From Hymenopus coronatus (lineage: Eukaryota > Arthropoda > Insecta > Mantodea > Hymenopodidae): a stretch of DNA of 64,000 bases. A program made the translations under genes and the position numbers. The stretch covers positions 394,433,632-394,497,631 of the forward strand of contig CM060900.1 of assembly GCA_030762935.1 (NCBI GenBank), written 5' to 3'. The notes beneath the pieces are model-generated. The model had not been told where the DNA came from. It ran no database searches and saw nothing but the letters and a program-made list of their open reading frames with translations. Positions 7,534 to 17,479 of this stretch are shown here, piece by piece (position 1 is the stretch's first letter; each line of letters opens with the position of its first letter).

Positions 7534-8816
7534 GATACCAAAATGGATCTGTTAGCGTCAATTTCGACGGTGCGATGTATTTCCGCCATCACCAACAGAA
7601 TGACGGGTTCTGTCAATTTGTCGGCAAAACCGATGTTTATAGACACGCTACCGTGGCGCTGGCCGGAGATGTGAGACTCGTTGGCGCTCATGTCTGCAGT
7701 GAGATCGAAAGCCATGACGGTATACCCTTGCGGGTAGGCTTCTCTAGAGATGGAGTGTCCTTCGTCCTTGAAATGAATCCCTAACCCGTCCTGCAGGGTT
7801 TGAAAGCATTCCATGTAGTGGCCTTTTGGAAAGTCGGGTTGAAGCGGTTGGGAGGGTACGGGCTGACCGTTCACATAGAGTTGAAAGAAGTTCATTTTAA
7901 AGTGTTGTAAATTGTACGGATTTGCGTTAAAATTTCCCGAATAAGCCTTGTCGGTGACCATAGCCACTACCACTCTTCTGGGGACTTGCCCTATGAAGAC
8001 GTCGCTAAACGTCATTGCTCTGGACTCTTTGGGGATGCTGAGGGCGTGAAAGCTGACATCCTCGAGATGATACTTGGCATTGCTTTTTGAGAGCACGGCC
8101 TGGTGTGCAAGTTTGATGGTGGGCGAAGGTCGTACGGATTTTAAACGTAACGTGGCTGACAAGATGTCGGCGTAGCCCTTGAAGGTGGGCTGGTCGGAAA
8201 ACAGGTAAAATTGGGGAGAGGCAGGGGTTAGTTTAATGGTCATGCTGACGTTATTCAAAAGCAGCTTCTCCTGTCTGAACAGAGCATTGGAAAGAGGGGC
8301 GATGAGCTGAACCACGTTGCTAGCTTTGGTAAACCCCTGACGCCACTGAAACCCCGCGTTGGCCACAAAAATATCCATGATGCCGGCCGTGTCCTTTCTC
8401 CAGAGGGATGATTGTAGTTTAGTGTTCATGGCATCTTCGGAGTAATTCTAAAGCGTCTCGATGTAGGTTCTGTAGGGGTACCCAGCTTGCGGCATGGATA
8501 CGATGACGTTATTGAGGGAGACCTCTACCTGCTGAAACAGGGAATTTAAGGCATTGTTCACCAAAGTGGCTGTAAGATCATCCTTTAGAACGGCTCCCTT
8601 GTCATCCACGATGCGGACCATGAGTTCGAGCACCACGTAGGTCAAATCTAGGTAATCGTCCGCATTTCCGGAATAATGAAAGGTGATGGGGGCATTTTTC
8701 ATGAGGGTATTTTGAGGGTTTAGATATAGGAACCTGGACTCCTCGATGTTCATCTGAACGGGCACCTCTTTAAAGAGGTCGAGTTCGGAACTCATGTGCA
8801 CGGTTGTGTCTGCCAT
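7530..8816 (-). pseudogene. major capsid protein (double jelly-roll, hexon-like), interrupted by one stop
   Basis: The Polinton major capsid family. The N-terminal part shows SELDLFKEVPVQMNIEESR, the DDYLDLTYVVLELMV strand, LNSLFQQVEVSLNN and YPYRTYIETL, all typical of the first jelly roll. An in-frame TAG at 8448-8450 follows immediately; the same frame then continues through LWRKDTAGIMD, the KASNVVQLIAPLSNALF segment and FQTLQDGLGIHF to the stop at 7530 (428 codons in all including both stops). The total length fits the family. Its ATG overlaps the stop of the pVI-like gene as TAATG, and its stop overlaps the protease start as ATGA. A downstream ATG at 8429 could give only a partial protein. 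Conventional reading is a nonsense mutation; stop read-through is the alternative. Confidence 0.85.
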
Positions 8817-9238
8817 TACGAGAAGACGTCTTGTACCTTGCGCCTAGGACGTTTCAGCTTGGACTGTTTGTTCTTTTTGGGTTTGGTGCGTTTTATTCTC
8901 TTGATGCCGGAACTGAGCATCGCGTCGAGCTTTTCGTTGGCCTTTCGTTTTAAATTGGATCCGGCCTCTCTGAGCCTGTATTTGAAGGCTTCCTTGGGCG
9001 ACTTTCCCGCGGTGGTCACATCGGAGAGCACGTGCGCACCCACCTTGAGTGCCTCTTTTCCTACCGCTTTCGCTCCGCTTTTCAAAAATGGCAGCACCCT
9101 TCTAAAGAGGCCTCCAAGGGCAGAAAATAGTCCGCTCCCTTTTTGGTAGCGGTTGCCCCTGTAAACGACGAAGTCGCGATCGTCGTATGCACCTCCTGCC
9201 TGATTGAGGTAGTACTGCGTGACGTCGTGCACATCCAT
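8816..9238 (-). CDS. pVI-like minor virion protein, 140 aa
   Basis: An intact, strongly basic protein. The N-terminus has a Tyr/Gly segment (YYLNQAGGAYDDRDFVVYRG). The hydrophobic amphipathic stretch GLFSALGGLFRRVLPFLKSG is followed by a Lys/Ala helix (AKAVGKEALKVGAHVLSDV), and the C-terminus is very Lys/Arg-rich (IKRIKRTKPKKNKQSKLKRP). This is a conserved Polinton protein type. Position between penton-like and hexon-like genes, basic nature and an amphipathic helix suggest a pVI- or pX-like core/membrane-lytic role. QAGG/A near residue 15 fits the loose form of an adenovirus-type protease site. Starts and stops overlap both neighbours as TAATG. Confidence 0.7.
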   Translation of the reverse strand: MDVHDVTQYYLNQAGGAYDDRDFVVYRGNRYQKGSGLFSALGGLFRRVLPFLKSGAKAVGKEALKVGAHVLSDVTTAGKSPKEAFKYRLREAGSNLKRKANEKLDAMLSSGIKRIKRTKPKKNKQSKLKRPRRKVQDVFS

Positions 9239-10416
9239 TATTGCGGTTTGGGTCGGAAGGCGAGAACTATAGTAGAAGAAAATCCGTCAGCAAATGGCAG
9301 CAGATCGCCATAACCGTTCCTTAAATCTATGTTTATCGTTTTGAAGTCCTGCTGTGTCAAGGGGACCCAATTTTGGGGGTAGAAGGTCTTTTCGTCGCTC
9401 ATGTAAGTGTTGTTGCTCCTTTCGTATTCCACCGCCACGCTCTCTATCACCTGAACAAAGGTGTCGCCCACCACTTGCGGGGCCACTAGATTGCAATAGA
9501 TGAACATTTCGTAAGGAAAGCCCATATAGGGGTCTACAGGGTGTTTAGGACCTTTCTGAAGGAGCACGTTGGTAAAGGGTTCGAAGCCAAGCATCTTGGC
9601 CATAGCGGGTGTTAGGAGCAAACTGTGAATGCGATGAAGGGGGTCGGATGGGCTGTTCTCCGGATCGGCACTGCCAGGGTTCGCATCCTCCTCTTCGGAT
9701 TCACCTTTGTCTGGAGGCGAACCCTCGCCTCCCTGATTGGAAGTTGATGCGCCATCGGGTTTTGGGTCCAAAGACGCATCGGACGATGATGCACCTTCGG
9801 GTTTTGTACCTGAAGGTGTCGCGATGGTAGGTTTTGTCGGGCGAGACGCTCCCTGGACGGGTTTTTGCTGCCCCGTAGGTTTCGGCTTTGGTTTCGGTTT
9901 TGGCTTTGGCTTGTGGTGGGGGGCGTCGTTCAAAACGGCGGATTGTGTTATGGTGTACGGTTTAGCAGTGCGCACGACGTTTTCTATATACCCAGAATAT
10001 GGAGTGTCGGGTAATCGCTCGGGATGCGTGATGGCCGCATTCACGCTTACCGTGTTCTTGCGCTCGTCGAAGAGGAAGAAGTTTTCCACCTGTAGGTGTT
10101 GCAGAATGAGTGCGTTGACGAGATTGACAAGGTCTTTTGGATTGTGCACGATGCCTTGAGGCATTTCTAAACTGAATTTGGAATGTGTAGGCAGGCGCGT
10201 CATGGTGTACTTGGTGCCCACGATGTGGGCATCGTCTCGGGAAACGTTATAAAATTTTACCGGATACCTAAACTTTTGCAGGGCCACTTCCCATTCTCCC
10301 TGCAGAACTATTCTCTCGGGCAAGATGTTTGAGAATCTCGCCGTGGTGTTATCGGTGAAGTGATCCATGGAAGCATTGCTCACTAGGGTGATGGAGAACG
10401 GCTTCGTCTTAATCAT
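9238..10416 (-). CDS. penton-like minor capsid protein, 392 aa
   Basis: An intact frame. The start at 10416 is chosen because its ATG overlaps the integrase stop as ATGA; a start at 10446 would overlap the integrase by 34 bases. The N-terminal domain has the Polinton penton/minor-capsid signature (FSITLVSNASMDHFTDNTTA, then LQGEWEVALQKFRYPVKFYN). A low-complexity insert follows: six KP repeats, then a ~100-residue acidic Ser/Pro/Gly region (EEEDANPG). The fold resumes at LLLTPAMAKMLGF and ends in a beta-rich domain (VQVIESVAVEYERSNN, TIVLAFRPKPQ). The protein is expected to form capsid vertices. The insert could be a surface-exposed linker and contains NQGG/E, a possible protease site. Confidence 0.8.
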   Translation of the reverse strand: MIKTKPFSITLVSNASMDHFTDNTTARFSNILPERIVLQGEWEVALQKFRYPVKFYNVSRDDAHIVGTKYTMTRLPTHSKFSLEMPQGIVHNPKDLVNLVNALILQHLQVENFFLFDERKNTVSVNAAITHPERLPDTPYSGYIENVVRTAKPYTITQSAVLNDAPHHKPKPKPKPKPKPTGQQKPVQGASRPTKPTIATPSGTKPEGASSSDASLDPKPDGASTSNQGGEGSPPDKGESEEEDANPGSADPENSPSDPLHRIHSLLLTPAMAKMLGFEPFTNVLLQKGPKHPVDPYMGFPYEMFIYCNLVAPQVVGDTFVQVIESVAVEYERSNNTYMSDEKTFYPQNWVPLTQQDFKTINIDLRNGYGDLLPFADGFSSTIVLAFRPKPQ

Positions 10417-11471
10417 ACCGAATCGATCGTCGAAGCCAGGACCCACGAGTTAAACTTGGGAGGATACCCCTTCCACTTGACCAGCAGCTGTTTGTTGCGT
10501 CCCCTACCCTTGCTTTGCACTATGCGTTCGATTTTGAAAGTCTCTGGAAGAGCGACCTTTTGTAACTCCTCTGTGTAAAATATGCCGTCAATGGATTCCC
10601 CAGTCAGATCCTGCAACTTATATACCACGGGCTTGCCGCGCACGACCTCGGCTATCTTAAATATTTCGTCGGTCCAGTTCTGTTCGTACCCCTTATCGAA
10701 TTTCATTTTTTCTTTGGAGATGCGCACGTGATCGCCAACGGAATATCGGGGCGCCCTCGTTCGTGGCTCGGGCCTGTTTCCGTACAGATTGTGGTAAACC
10801 TGTAAAATGTTAGTCTCGTTCACGTCCCTTGGCGCCATCTTTATCGATCTGTGATACCAACTATTGTACGACTGCATGAGAGCTGGAAGAACTTCCACGT
10901 ATTTATAGCTGTTTTTAAGCGTGAAATATTTCCACATCTTCGTTTTTAAGGTGCGATTAAAGCGTTCTACAACGCTGGCTTTCACGTTATTTTTCGTGGT
11001 GTAATGTTGCACATCGTGCTTCTTTAGAAAAGCGCGAAATGTTTTGTTGGTAAACTCCGTTCCCTTGTCCGTTTGCAGGACCTTGGGGACGCGCTCGGAG
11101 AATATGGAGCGAAAAGCTTGCGCAACCTCGGTACCCAGCTTCGATTTTAGAGCAACAGCCCAACCGTATTTTGAAAACACGTCTATAACGGTGAGAATGT
11201 AGACGTAAGGTTTGTTGTGCTCTTTCACGCTGTTCATGACGTTAAGATCGGCTTCCCAAAGATCGTCCATATTGGTCACGTGATAGTATTTGGTGGGGTA
11301 CCTCTTTCTCGCCGGTTTGTGCAAGGTGTAGCTGTCCTGGGTTTGAAGGAAGGACTCGATGTTCGCCTTTGATGCTCCCGTGGCCTTTCGCAGGGCCTTC
11401 ACCGTGCCCAAACCGGCATAGTGCTCCGGCTTTTCGTAGTTCCGTCTTAGTGCCTTCCATTCCTTTATTCT
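10413..11471 (-). CDS. retroviral-type DDE integrase with C-terminal chromodomain
   Basis: The Polinton integrase, which inserts the linear element and makes the 6-bp target duplication. The rve core shows the catalytic triad: Asp in DLWEADL, Asp in LQTDKGTEF and Glu in ASVVERFNRTLK. Upstream lies the family's N-terminal sequence ending in SYTLHKPARKRYPT; downstream is an SH3-like segment (YSVGDHVRISKEKM) and a chromodomain (FKIERIVQSKGRG, LLVKWKGYPPKFNSW), which may target histone-marked chromatin. The frame is open from 11471, but no ATG occurs until Met-Asp-Asp-Leu-Trp. An ATA codon at 11468-11466 stands where a start would be expected. The core is otherwise unbroken. Confidence 0.88.
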   Translation of the reverse strand, partial: RIKEWKALRRNYEKPEHYAGLGTVKALRKATGASKANIESFLQTQDSYTLHKPARKRYPTKYYHVTNMDDLWEADLNVMNSVKEHNKPYVYILTVIDVFSKYGWAVALKSKLGTEVAQAFRSIFSERVPKVLQTDKGTEFTNKTFRAFLKKHDVQHYTTKNNVKASVVERFNRTLKTKMWKYFTLKNSYKYVEVLPALMQSYNSWYHRSIKMAPRDVNETNILQVYHNLYGNRPEPRTRAPRYSVGDHVRISKEKMKFDKGYEQNWTDEIFKIAEVVRGKPVVYKLQDLTGESIDGIFYTEELQKVALPETFKIERIVQSKGRGRNKQLLVKWKGYPPKFNSWVLASTIDSV

Positions 11472-11864
11472 TTACTTGTACAGGGGTTGCCAAAGTCGTC
11501 TGCGAAAATGATATCTCGCGGCAGGCGATTTCTTTTTTTCTTTGCGAGGCGAAAAGGGGTTGATTTTTACGGTTCTGGGTTCGACCTCCAGCTTCACCGT
11601 CTCACTAACGTCTTCGTAAGCGTCATCATCAACATCATCATCGTCTTTGTTATTGCTAAGGTAGGGTCGTCTGACTTGTGTCACGAGATCGAGATAGTGG
11701 CCCAATTATTATTTTACGAGGCGCCACTTTTCATCAGGCGAGAGTTTTGATCGCTGCACCTTCTCGATTTCTTTAGCCAGCCTGGAAATAGTGTGGTCGA
11801 TGACGTGAAGCTTCTGCACGGTCTTTGATTCGGGGGCAACGAGGATCTGCTTGCCGTACTTCAT
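11472..11864 (-). pseudogene. conserved small Polinton protein, two tandem in-frame stops
   Basis: Begins MKYGKQILVAPESKTVQ at 11864, overlapping the upstream stop as ATGA. The N-terminal half resembles a conserved Polinton-associated protein of unknown function (a 'KYGK.ilVaPE' start, a helix, then LSPDEKWRLV). Two consecutive TAA codons (11706-11711) interrupt the frame just before the conserved HYLDLVTQ segment. The frame then continues with an acidic stretch (DDDDVDDDAYEDV) and a basic tail (SPRKEKKKSPAARYHFRRR) to the TAA at 11472. The integrase frame follows in the same phase immediately after that stop. The probable role is a virion or DNA-packaging accessory, but this is inference. 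Confidence 0.6.
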
Positions 11865-12232
11865 CCTGTCAATTTTGACACCAGGGCACTACCCAGCGTA
11901 GCTAACACGGGTAGTAGAAATGCCGGCAGAAAGCCTCCCTTTTGTACCAAGATTTGCTTCTTTTTCTTCAGGGGGACTCGCTTGTCGACGAGTTTCCTCC
12001 AAGACCCTTTATGCCTCTTTAAGCGACTCAAGCACTTTTTCGGTAGCTGCACGTGACCTCTGCACACATTGAGCATACATTCGCAAATGGCCTTAATGAG
12101 AATGCCATCGGCATTTTTTATCAACTTTTTCCGCAAAGGGGCCTTTGCCTTGGCCAGAGCTGTCAAATTCGCGTGCTGCCTCGCTATGCGGGGACTGCTT
12201 AATTTTGCAAGGCTTAACCTGCCCCTAGCCAT
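11861..12232 (-). CDS. basic pX-like Polinton protein with hydrophobic C-terminus, 123 aa
   Basis: An intact frame. It starts MARGRLSLAKL, has a Lys/Arg-rich first half and a conserved helical core (ILIKAICECMLNVCRGHVQL, then LSRLKRHKGSWRKLVDKRV). It ends with a basic run, Gly-Gly and a hydrophobic tail (KKKKQILVQKGGFLPAFLLP). The basic–GG–hydrophobic layout is like that of adenovirus core protein X, and QKGG/F matches a loose maturation-protease site. It is a widespread Polinton/adintovirus protein whose precise function is not established. The stop overlaps the next ATG as ATGA. A TTAAATAA-like element near 12275 may be its promoter. Confidence 0.65.
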   Translation of the reverse strand: MARGRLSLAKLSSPRIARQHANLTALAKAKAPLRKKLIKNADGILIKAICECMLNVCRGHVQLPKKCLSRLKRHKGSWRKLVDKRVPLKKKKQILVQKGGFLPAFLLPVLATLGSALVSKLTG

Positions 12233-12408
12233 GTTGGCACGGTAATGACGACCGCACCGAAAATGGAGCGTTATTTAACATCAGCGGTTCCAGTGGCGTA
12301 AAAAAACCCTCGAAACAATGTAAAGTGTGCATCGATCCCGGGACTTCTTCTTGGTATGTGCAAATCTCGGCTTAAACCAAGCAAGAAGAAAAACAATAAT
12401 CATCGCCC

Positions 12409-13041
12409 TCAGTTGGGTACGAAATACGAGAGCTTCTCGTCCGGCAGCATGCCGGTTCGATACCTGTATCGGTTAGGCGTATATTGAGTGCACTCCAGCA
12501 CCATATACCCATGCGGGTGTTCGGTGGCCTTTTCGAAAGCCTCCAAGAGAAACTTTCAGTTCCTGGGTTCGATCTGCTGACACAGCCTTTCGATCTGCAT
12601 CTTGTCGCGGTTGTTTTTGAACACCACGATGTAGTTTGCATTGAGAGAGATGTTGCGATATTTCTGACCCTGAGGAAACACGTTTTGCAGAATGTACACG
12701 ATGCCGAAGCGCTTGTGATGGGAGTCTCTGGTGAAAAAATTAGACACGTCCTTCCCGCCACCCTCGACCATGAGATCGTCCAGGATGACGAGATACTTCT
12801 CGCCCACCGAAGCAAGTTCGGGGATCCCCGCGTGAGTCTCACACCGCAGGGGCAAGGCTTCGAGTCTGGGCGAATACTCCGGAGGGTGGCACCACAGCAC
12901 CTTTCTGGGGCGCTCGTCGAACATGTCGTCGGCGTGGCGAATCAGGTTTTTCACAAATGTTAACTTTCCACAGCGCGAAGGCCCCGCCACGAGCATCGTG
13001 CTGGGAAAATTGAATCGCCTTAGGTGCCGAGATCTGGGCAT
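12409..13041 (-). pseudogene. FtsK/HerA-like genome-packaging ATPase, one in-frame stop
   Basis: The A32-like packaging ATPase of Polintons and related viruses, which pumps DNA into capsids. The frame starts MPRSRHLRRFNFPST. The Walker A region reads VAGPSRCGKLTFVKNLI: the residue after GK is Leu, not the usual Ser/Thr. Walker B is KYLVILDDLM. A conserved NANYIVVFKN segment follows. An in-frame TGA at 12556-12558 stops the frame after EPRN; the frame stays open after it for another ~48 codons to a TGA at 12409-12411 (211 codons in all), the expected family length. The truncation removes the C-terminal quarter. The Leu in Walker A may be a second defect. Confidence 0.8.
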
Positions 13042-13097
13042 CGCGTCCCCAGGGGTCCCTGGTTCGAAATGAGCTTCGCCTGCGCTTGGCGTTTCAT

Positions 13098-16000
13098 TTA
13101 TGTTTTTCTCTTGTACCCGTAGGGATACGAGTCAAAATCCTCGGTGTAAACTCGCTTGTTGACCACCATTCTGAAGGTCTTCGCGCTGGGTTCGGTGACC
13201 ACCGTCCAAAACGGTTTTCTAGATATCTGAGTCCCCTCCAGAGTCACCGTCTTGCTTCGATCCGTCAGCACCATGTCGCGCATCACATCGGCGTTCACGT
13301 GCTGTAGATTGCCCCAATGGAGTGTAATGCCCTTCACCTTATATACCGAGACGGTCTTGTCCGTCTCCGGGCACTTGATCTCCATGCAATAGCTCTTCGG
13401 GCCCGTGGAGGCGAAACGGGTCATGTACGCACCTCGACCGTACTTCTCCAGCTCGTCCGTCATGTCCCCCAGGAGGCGTCCCGCGGAGGGGGTCCATTCC
13501 CCCGGTAACGCAGTGGTGACGACGGAGTCGGTGTCGAAGTAGCACACCCGCTCTCCGAGGCGCTTCAGGTACGAGTATAGCACCAGACGCGCATGCGCCG
13601 TGGTGTAAGCTGCAAGCACGGCGTTGGAGGCGGAGTTCACTCTCGGACTCTGCTCGCAGTACTTCCACACCACGTAAGTGACCTCACTCGACACGGGTAC
13701 GTAGGTCTGCACTTCGATGCCCGGGTCATTGAGCAGGTCCAGAAGGCGGTCGTACCGGTCCACTAGCTCGCACGTGGACATGTTACTTTTCTGACCTAGT
13801 TTACCCCAGAACGAGTTCATCATCAACTTGGCCAATTCCCGCCTGCCGGGGTTGGACGCGATGACCTCGGGATCGAGAACGACGCCTTCGTGTTCGAAGA
13901 ACTGCTTCACGTACTCCTCCTTGGCTTCTGTCGTGTCGCAACCCGAGGGCAGCCGGAGGCTTCGGTCTTGATTTTGAGGAACTGATTGACGTAGTCCTCG
14001 AACAGCCCCTTGGACCCGGTGCGCGGGTCGTACTCTGCCACGTCGTACTCCCAAATTTCGTAGACCTGGAGGAGCCGGTACCCCTCCTCCAAGGCTACCT
14101 TCATCTCGTCGACAACCCAGGTGCCCGACAAGGCCCTCTCGTCGTCCCCGTGCCGGCAATCGTCCTGGTTCTCCGTCTCTGCACATGCCCGGCATAGCGG
14201 GAACATCAGCTTGCCGCAGATGCGCGCCGGCAGCACCGGGTGGTACAGAGTTGGCGGGGGTAGAACCCGGCACTTTACAAGTCCTCCTCGCACGTCTTCT
14301 AGGCGAGGAAAGCGATCTACGTGGATCTTGGGGTGACCCACGGGGTACGGCTTTGTCTTGTTCACGAACGGGTACAGGCTACACACGTCATAATACAAAA
14401 TCTTCCGGTCCCCGACCGCCTCGCAGTACGTCTTTGTACAGTTTGTGCGGCCTCCGTAGAAGGCGTCTCTGGGGTTTAGGGGTTCGGGTACCGGGAAGTT
14501 CTTCGCATGGCGCACTAGGTCTTCGTTCGCCTTCATCAAGGCGTCGAACTCGCAACCCCACATTTCCACCACCGTATAGCCGGCCTCCCTGATCTGCCGG
14601 GTGACCTTTTCGGTGCTTTCGAACCTGGAGGCCATGGTTTCTTTACCCGTGCTGTACACCGGGGCATGGCGGTTGTGAAAACAACGCCTGCACCCGTGGT
14701 AAAAACAACCGTGGAAGAAGTACACGTACTTTACAGGTCCTTCTTCTTCTCTGTACCCGTCCACTTTGTGGCCTAAAATTTTAACCTCGCGGCCTCTCAT
14801 AGCGTGCAGTATAACAAAGTTATTTTGTAATTCTAACCAAGTAAGCCATATGCACGCTATGCGAGACTACCTGTCGACTAGGCGGTATCCTCCGATGGGC
14901 AAGAGCCCTAGCTTTTTCGGCGGCATGAAGCGATTTCTATAGACGCACATGCAAGCTTGCGCAATGGTGACGCATTCTCTGAACGGGTCAATGCCGTTCT
15001 CATCCAAAAACTGCCTTCTAAATTTTGCTACTCCCTGGCTTAACAAAAGCACGTCCATTTTACAATACATCACCATTTCCGCCTTCATGTCGAAGACGTA
15101 GTTGGAGACCACTTTTTCGTCGTGCCACAGCTCGAAGGCTCTTCGCCCCTCCACCGACATACCCCGTGGACAGTGATATCTTTTATCGGGAATCGAACCC
15201 ACGTAGTTCTGGTTTTCCTTGGTGTTAAATAAGTATGGAAAGTAGCCCTTGCTGTCCTTCAATACAAAGGTCTTTGAAAAGCGAGCCAGTGGCATGGGTA
15301 TAAAGTTGAGCGAATCAATGAACGTGACGTCACCGTGGCGCATGCGGTATATTTTGTTCCCGTTCATTATAAGCTCAGGCGTCCAGTTCAAATTCTGAAC
15401 CATGTACTTCAATAAATATTGCCCGTCGTAGCTTCTGAGGTTATGGGCCACCACGATCACGTCCCAGGCTTCGAACCTCGCCTGGGTAATGTGACAAAAC
15501 AATTGTTTTACCGGATCGTGCATAAAGACCCACTCTTTAATGCCACACTCTGTACAATACGCCATTTTAGTGGTCTCGTCTATGCATAACGGACAGCTGT
15601 TTCTTTTGTTGGGAGAAACGTACGGCTGTATGAAACACAAGTGCCCGTCGCTCACGTGCGTCTTACAGTTGCTGCAATACTTCGCCACACACTGATGAGC
15701 TATCTTTCTATGCCTGAGATTAACCATCTTTTGGCAGGTCGTACACACCTTCTCTACATCACACACGGAAAGTGCCTTTGGGTAGAAAGCCCCTTTTTTA
15801 ATGTGATTTTGAAAACATGTAGGACCCTTAAAATCTCGGTTACACGCGGCACAGTGTATGTAAGCTAAATAGCTCTTTTCGCACTGCTGGTGACACTTTG
15901 TACACTTTTCCTCGCACCTGTGTAATTCTTTTTTGTTTACCGAAGGATAATTACATTGTCGACAATACCACTTACACTTAAAACACATGTGTAGATTTAC

Positions 16001-16816
16001 TACGGCGTTAAAATGCCCCTCGTGATAAATGACGTCAATATGTTTGTTTACATTCTTTGCAGACGCATATAGCACGTTCTTGCCCGAATGATCTCCGAAA
16101 ACAGTCACCTTATAGTCCTTTAACACAGCGTCGAAATGTCTGACGTCATCTATAGTGAATGCGCCAATTAATTTTCCCACTTTTTCGCAAAGGGCAATGG
16201 CCCTCTGCTTTTGCAAGAGCTCACTGCGTCTCATGGTTTGATAATTGACGTCATTGTCGGCTTTGGCTTTGCTAACAACAATGGCTCTCGGCAAGCACAA
16301 CTGATCTTTGTTAATTATTTCTATTATTCCCTTATTACCGTTACAGGCATTGCACGGCTTATAGCACGATCCCGACACCTGCTTTGTCCAAACAAATGTA
16401 ATGTTTAGAGGTCCTGCTAGCAGAAATTGTTTATTGCTCTGCATGACCTGTTCAATGGATTTAATAACAACATCGGCATTGACTTGATCGATGCGTCTCA
16501 CACTCATATTGAACGGCTTGGATGGTTCGGTATCGTTCGATATCGATATTCCTAAGAAACCGGGTTCGTTATCCAGCAGGGTCTCTTTAGCAAACTTTAC
16601 AATGTCGTTAAAGAGGTCTGTCACCCACTGCACAGAATTTGCATCTTTGTGTCCCGGGTTCACAACAATTTCGGTCTCTGTATAGCCAGAGAAAAGCCTT
16701 TTCATGCTTCGCTCCCTATGCGAAATAATTTCGAACCTCGGCTGCTTAATTTCGTCTTCCTCGCTCTCCGCCCATTCGTGTTCCATTTTGCGAAACCACA
16801 CTCTGGTCCTGGCCAT
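13098..16816 (-). pseudogene. protein-primed family B DNA polymerase (pPolB), one stop and one frameshift
   Basis: Replicative polymerase of the element, about 1,240 codons. The N-terminal region has a Cys/His-rich metal-binding block (CFKCKWYCRQCNYP onward). The exonuclease domain shows VVAHNLRSYDGQYLL, FIDSLNFIPM and MVMYCKMDVLLLS. An in-frame TAG at 14867-14869 follows GYRLVDR; the same frame resumes at once and carries polymerase motif A (YYDVCSLYPF). A one-base deletion near 13950, in the EASG region, moves the frame. In the new frame are motif B (KLMMNSFWGKLGQ) and motif C (CYFDTDSV), ending at 13098. No full-length enzyme can be made from this copy without suppression of both breaks. 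A TATA-like ATATAATTTAAAAG lies 25-40 bases before the ATG. Confidence 0.88.
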
Positions 16817-17479
16817 TTTTTTTCTTTACATGCTTCTTTTAAATTATATGTAAACACTCCGCAAGTCAAAAGTATCTCAGTTTCATATTATTTTAATATA
16901 CACAACTAGCTATTACCCGCGCACACAACCAATACCTTTCCTGTTTCTAACACAATGGTTACTTATCACACACACACAATTACGCATAAATCCCTCGAAA
17001 GCCTAAAATCGATATTCTTTTAAATCTTTAAAGCACTTTCTCACTGTTGCGAGCGGCTTATCGACACGTGTTTTTTAAAGGACCCTTATCATCGCCGCAA
17101 CTTCCGTCTGCGCGTTCTGTTAAAGAGCTCATTAAATCACCCGGTGCGTTATCTCGCCACAATTTCCAGAATTTTAATCGGGTGTTTTTTCCGGAGTACT
17201 TCCAGTCCCACCGTCGAACCACCGCAACATCCGCTTTCGATAAAACCCAAATTTTCCTACCATTCACCACAAAACCACATTTAAAGTTTTTCGTGCTAAT
17301 GAGCTTCCGTTCTCACAGCATTTTTTAAAGTTCACACGCTCTTTAACAACTTGTTATCGCGTCGGCCATATTGTGTGACGCACGTTCCAATGTCCTTTTA
17401 AATATGGAACCTCTGCCTTCCTGCGTTTACTTCCAGTCTCTCGCTCGCTTGCGAACGTGCTACTGTACAACGTGCTACT
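16817..17479. other. divergent intergenic region between polymerase and right-arm accessory gene
   Basis: No convincing gene. It holds the presumed polymerase promoter near 16840-16855 (minus strand) and, on the plus strand, a CCTTTTAAATATGG element at 17394-17407 that could act as a TATA-like box for the gene starting at 17480. A short ATG frame at 17405 is open for only ~45 codons. Confidence 0.45.
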
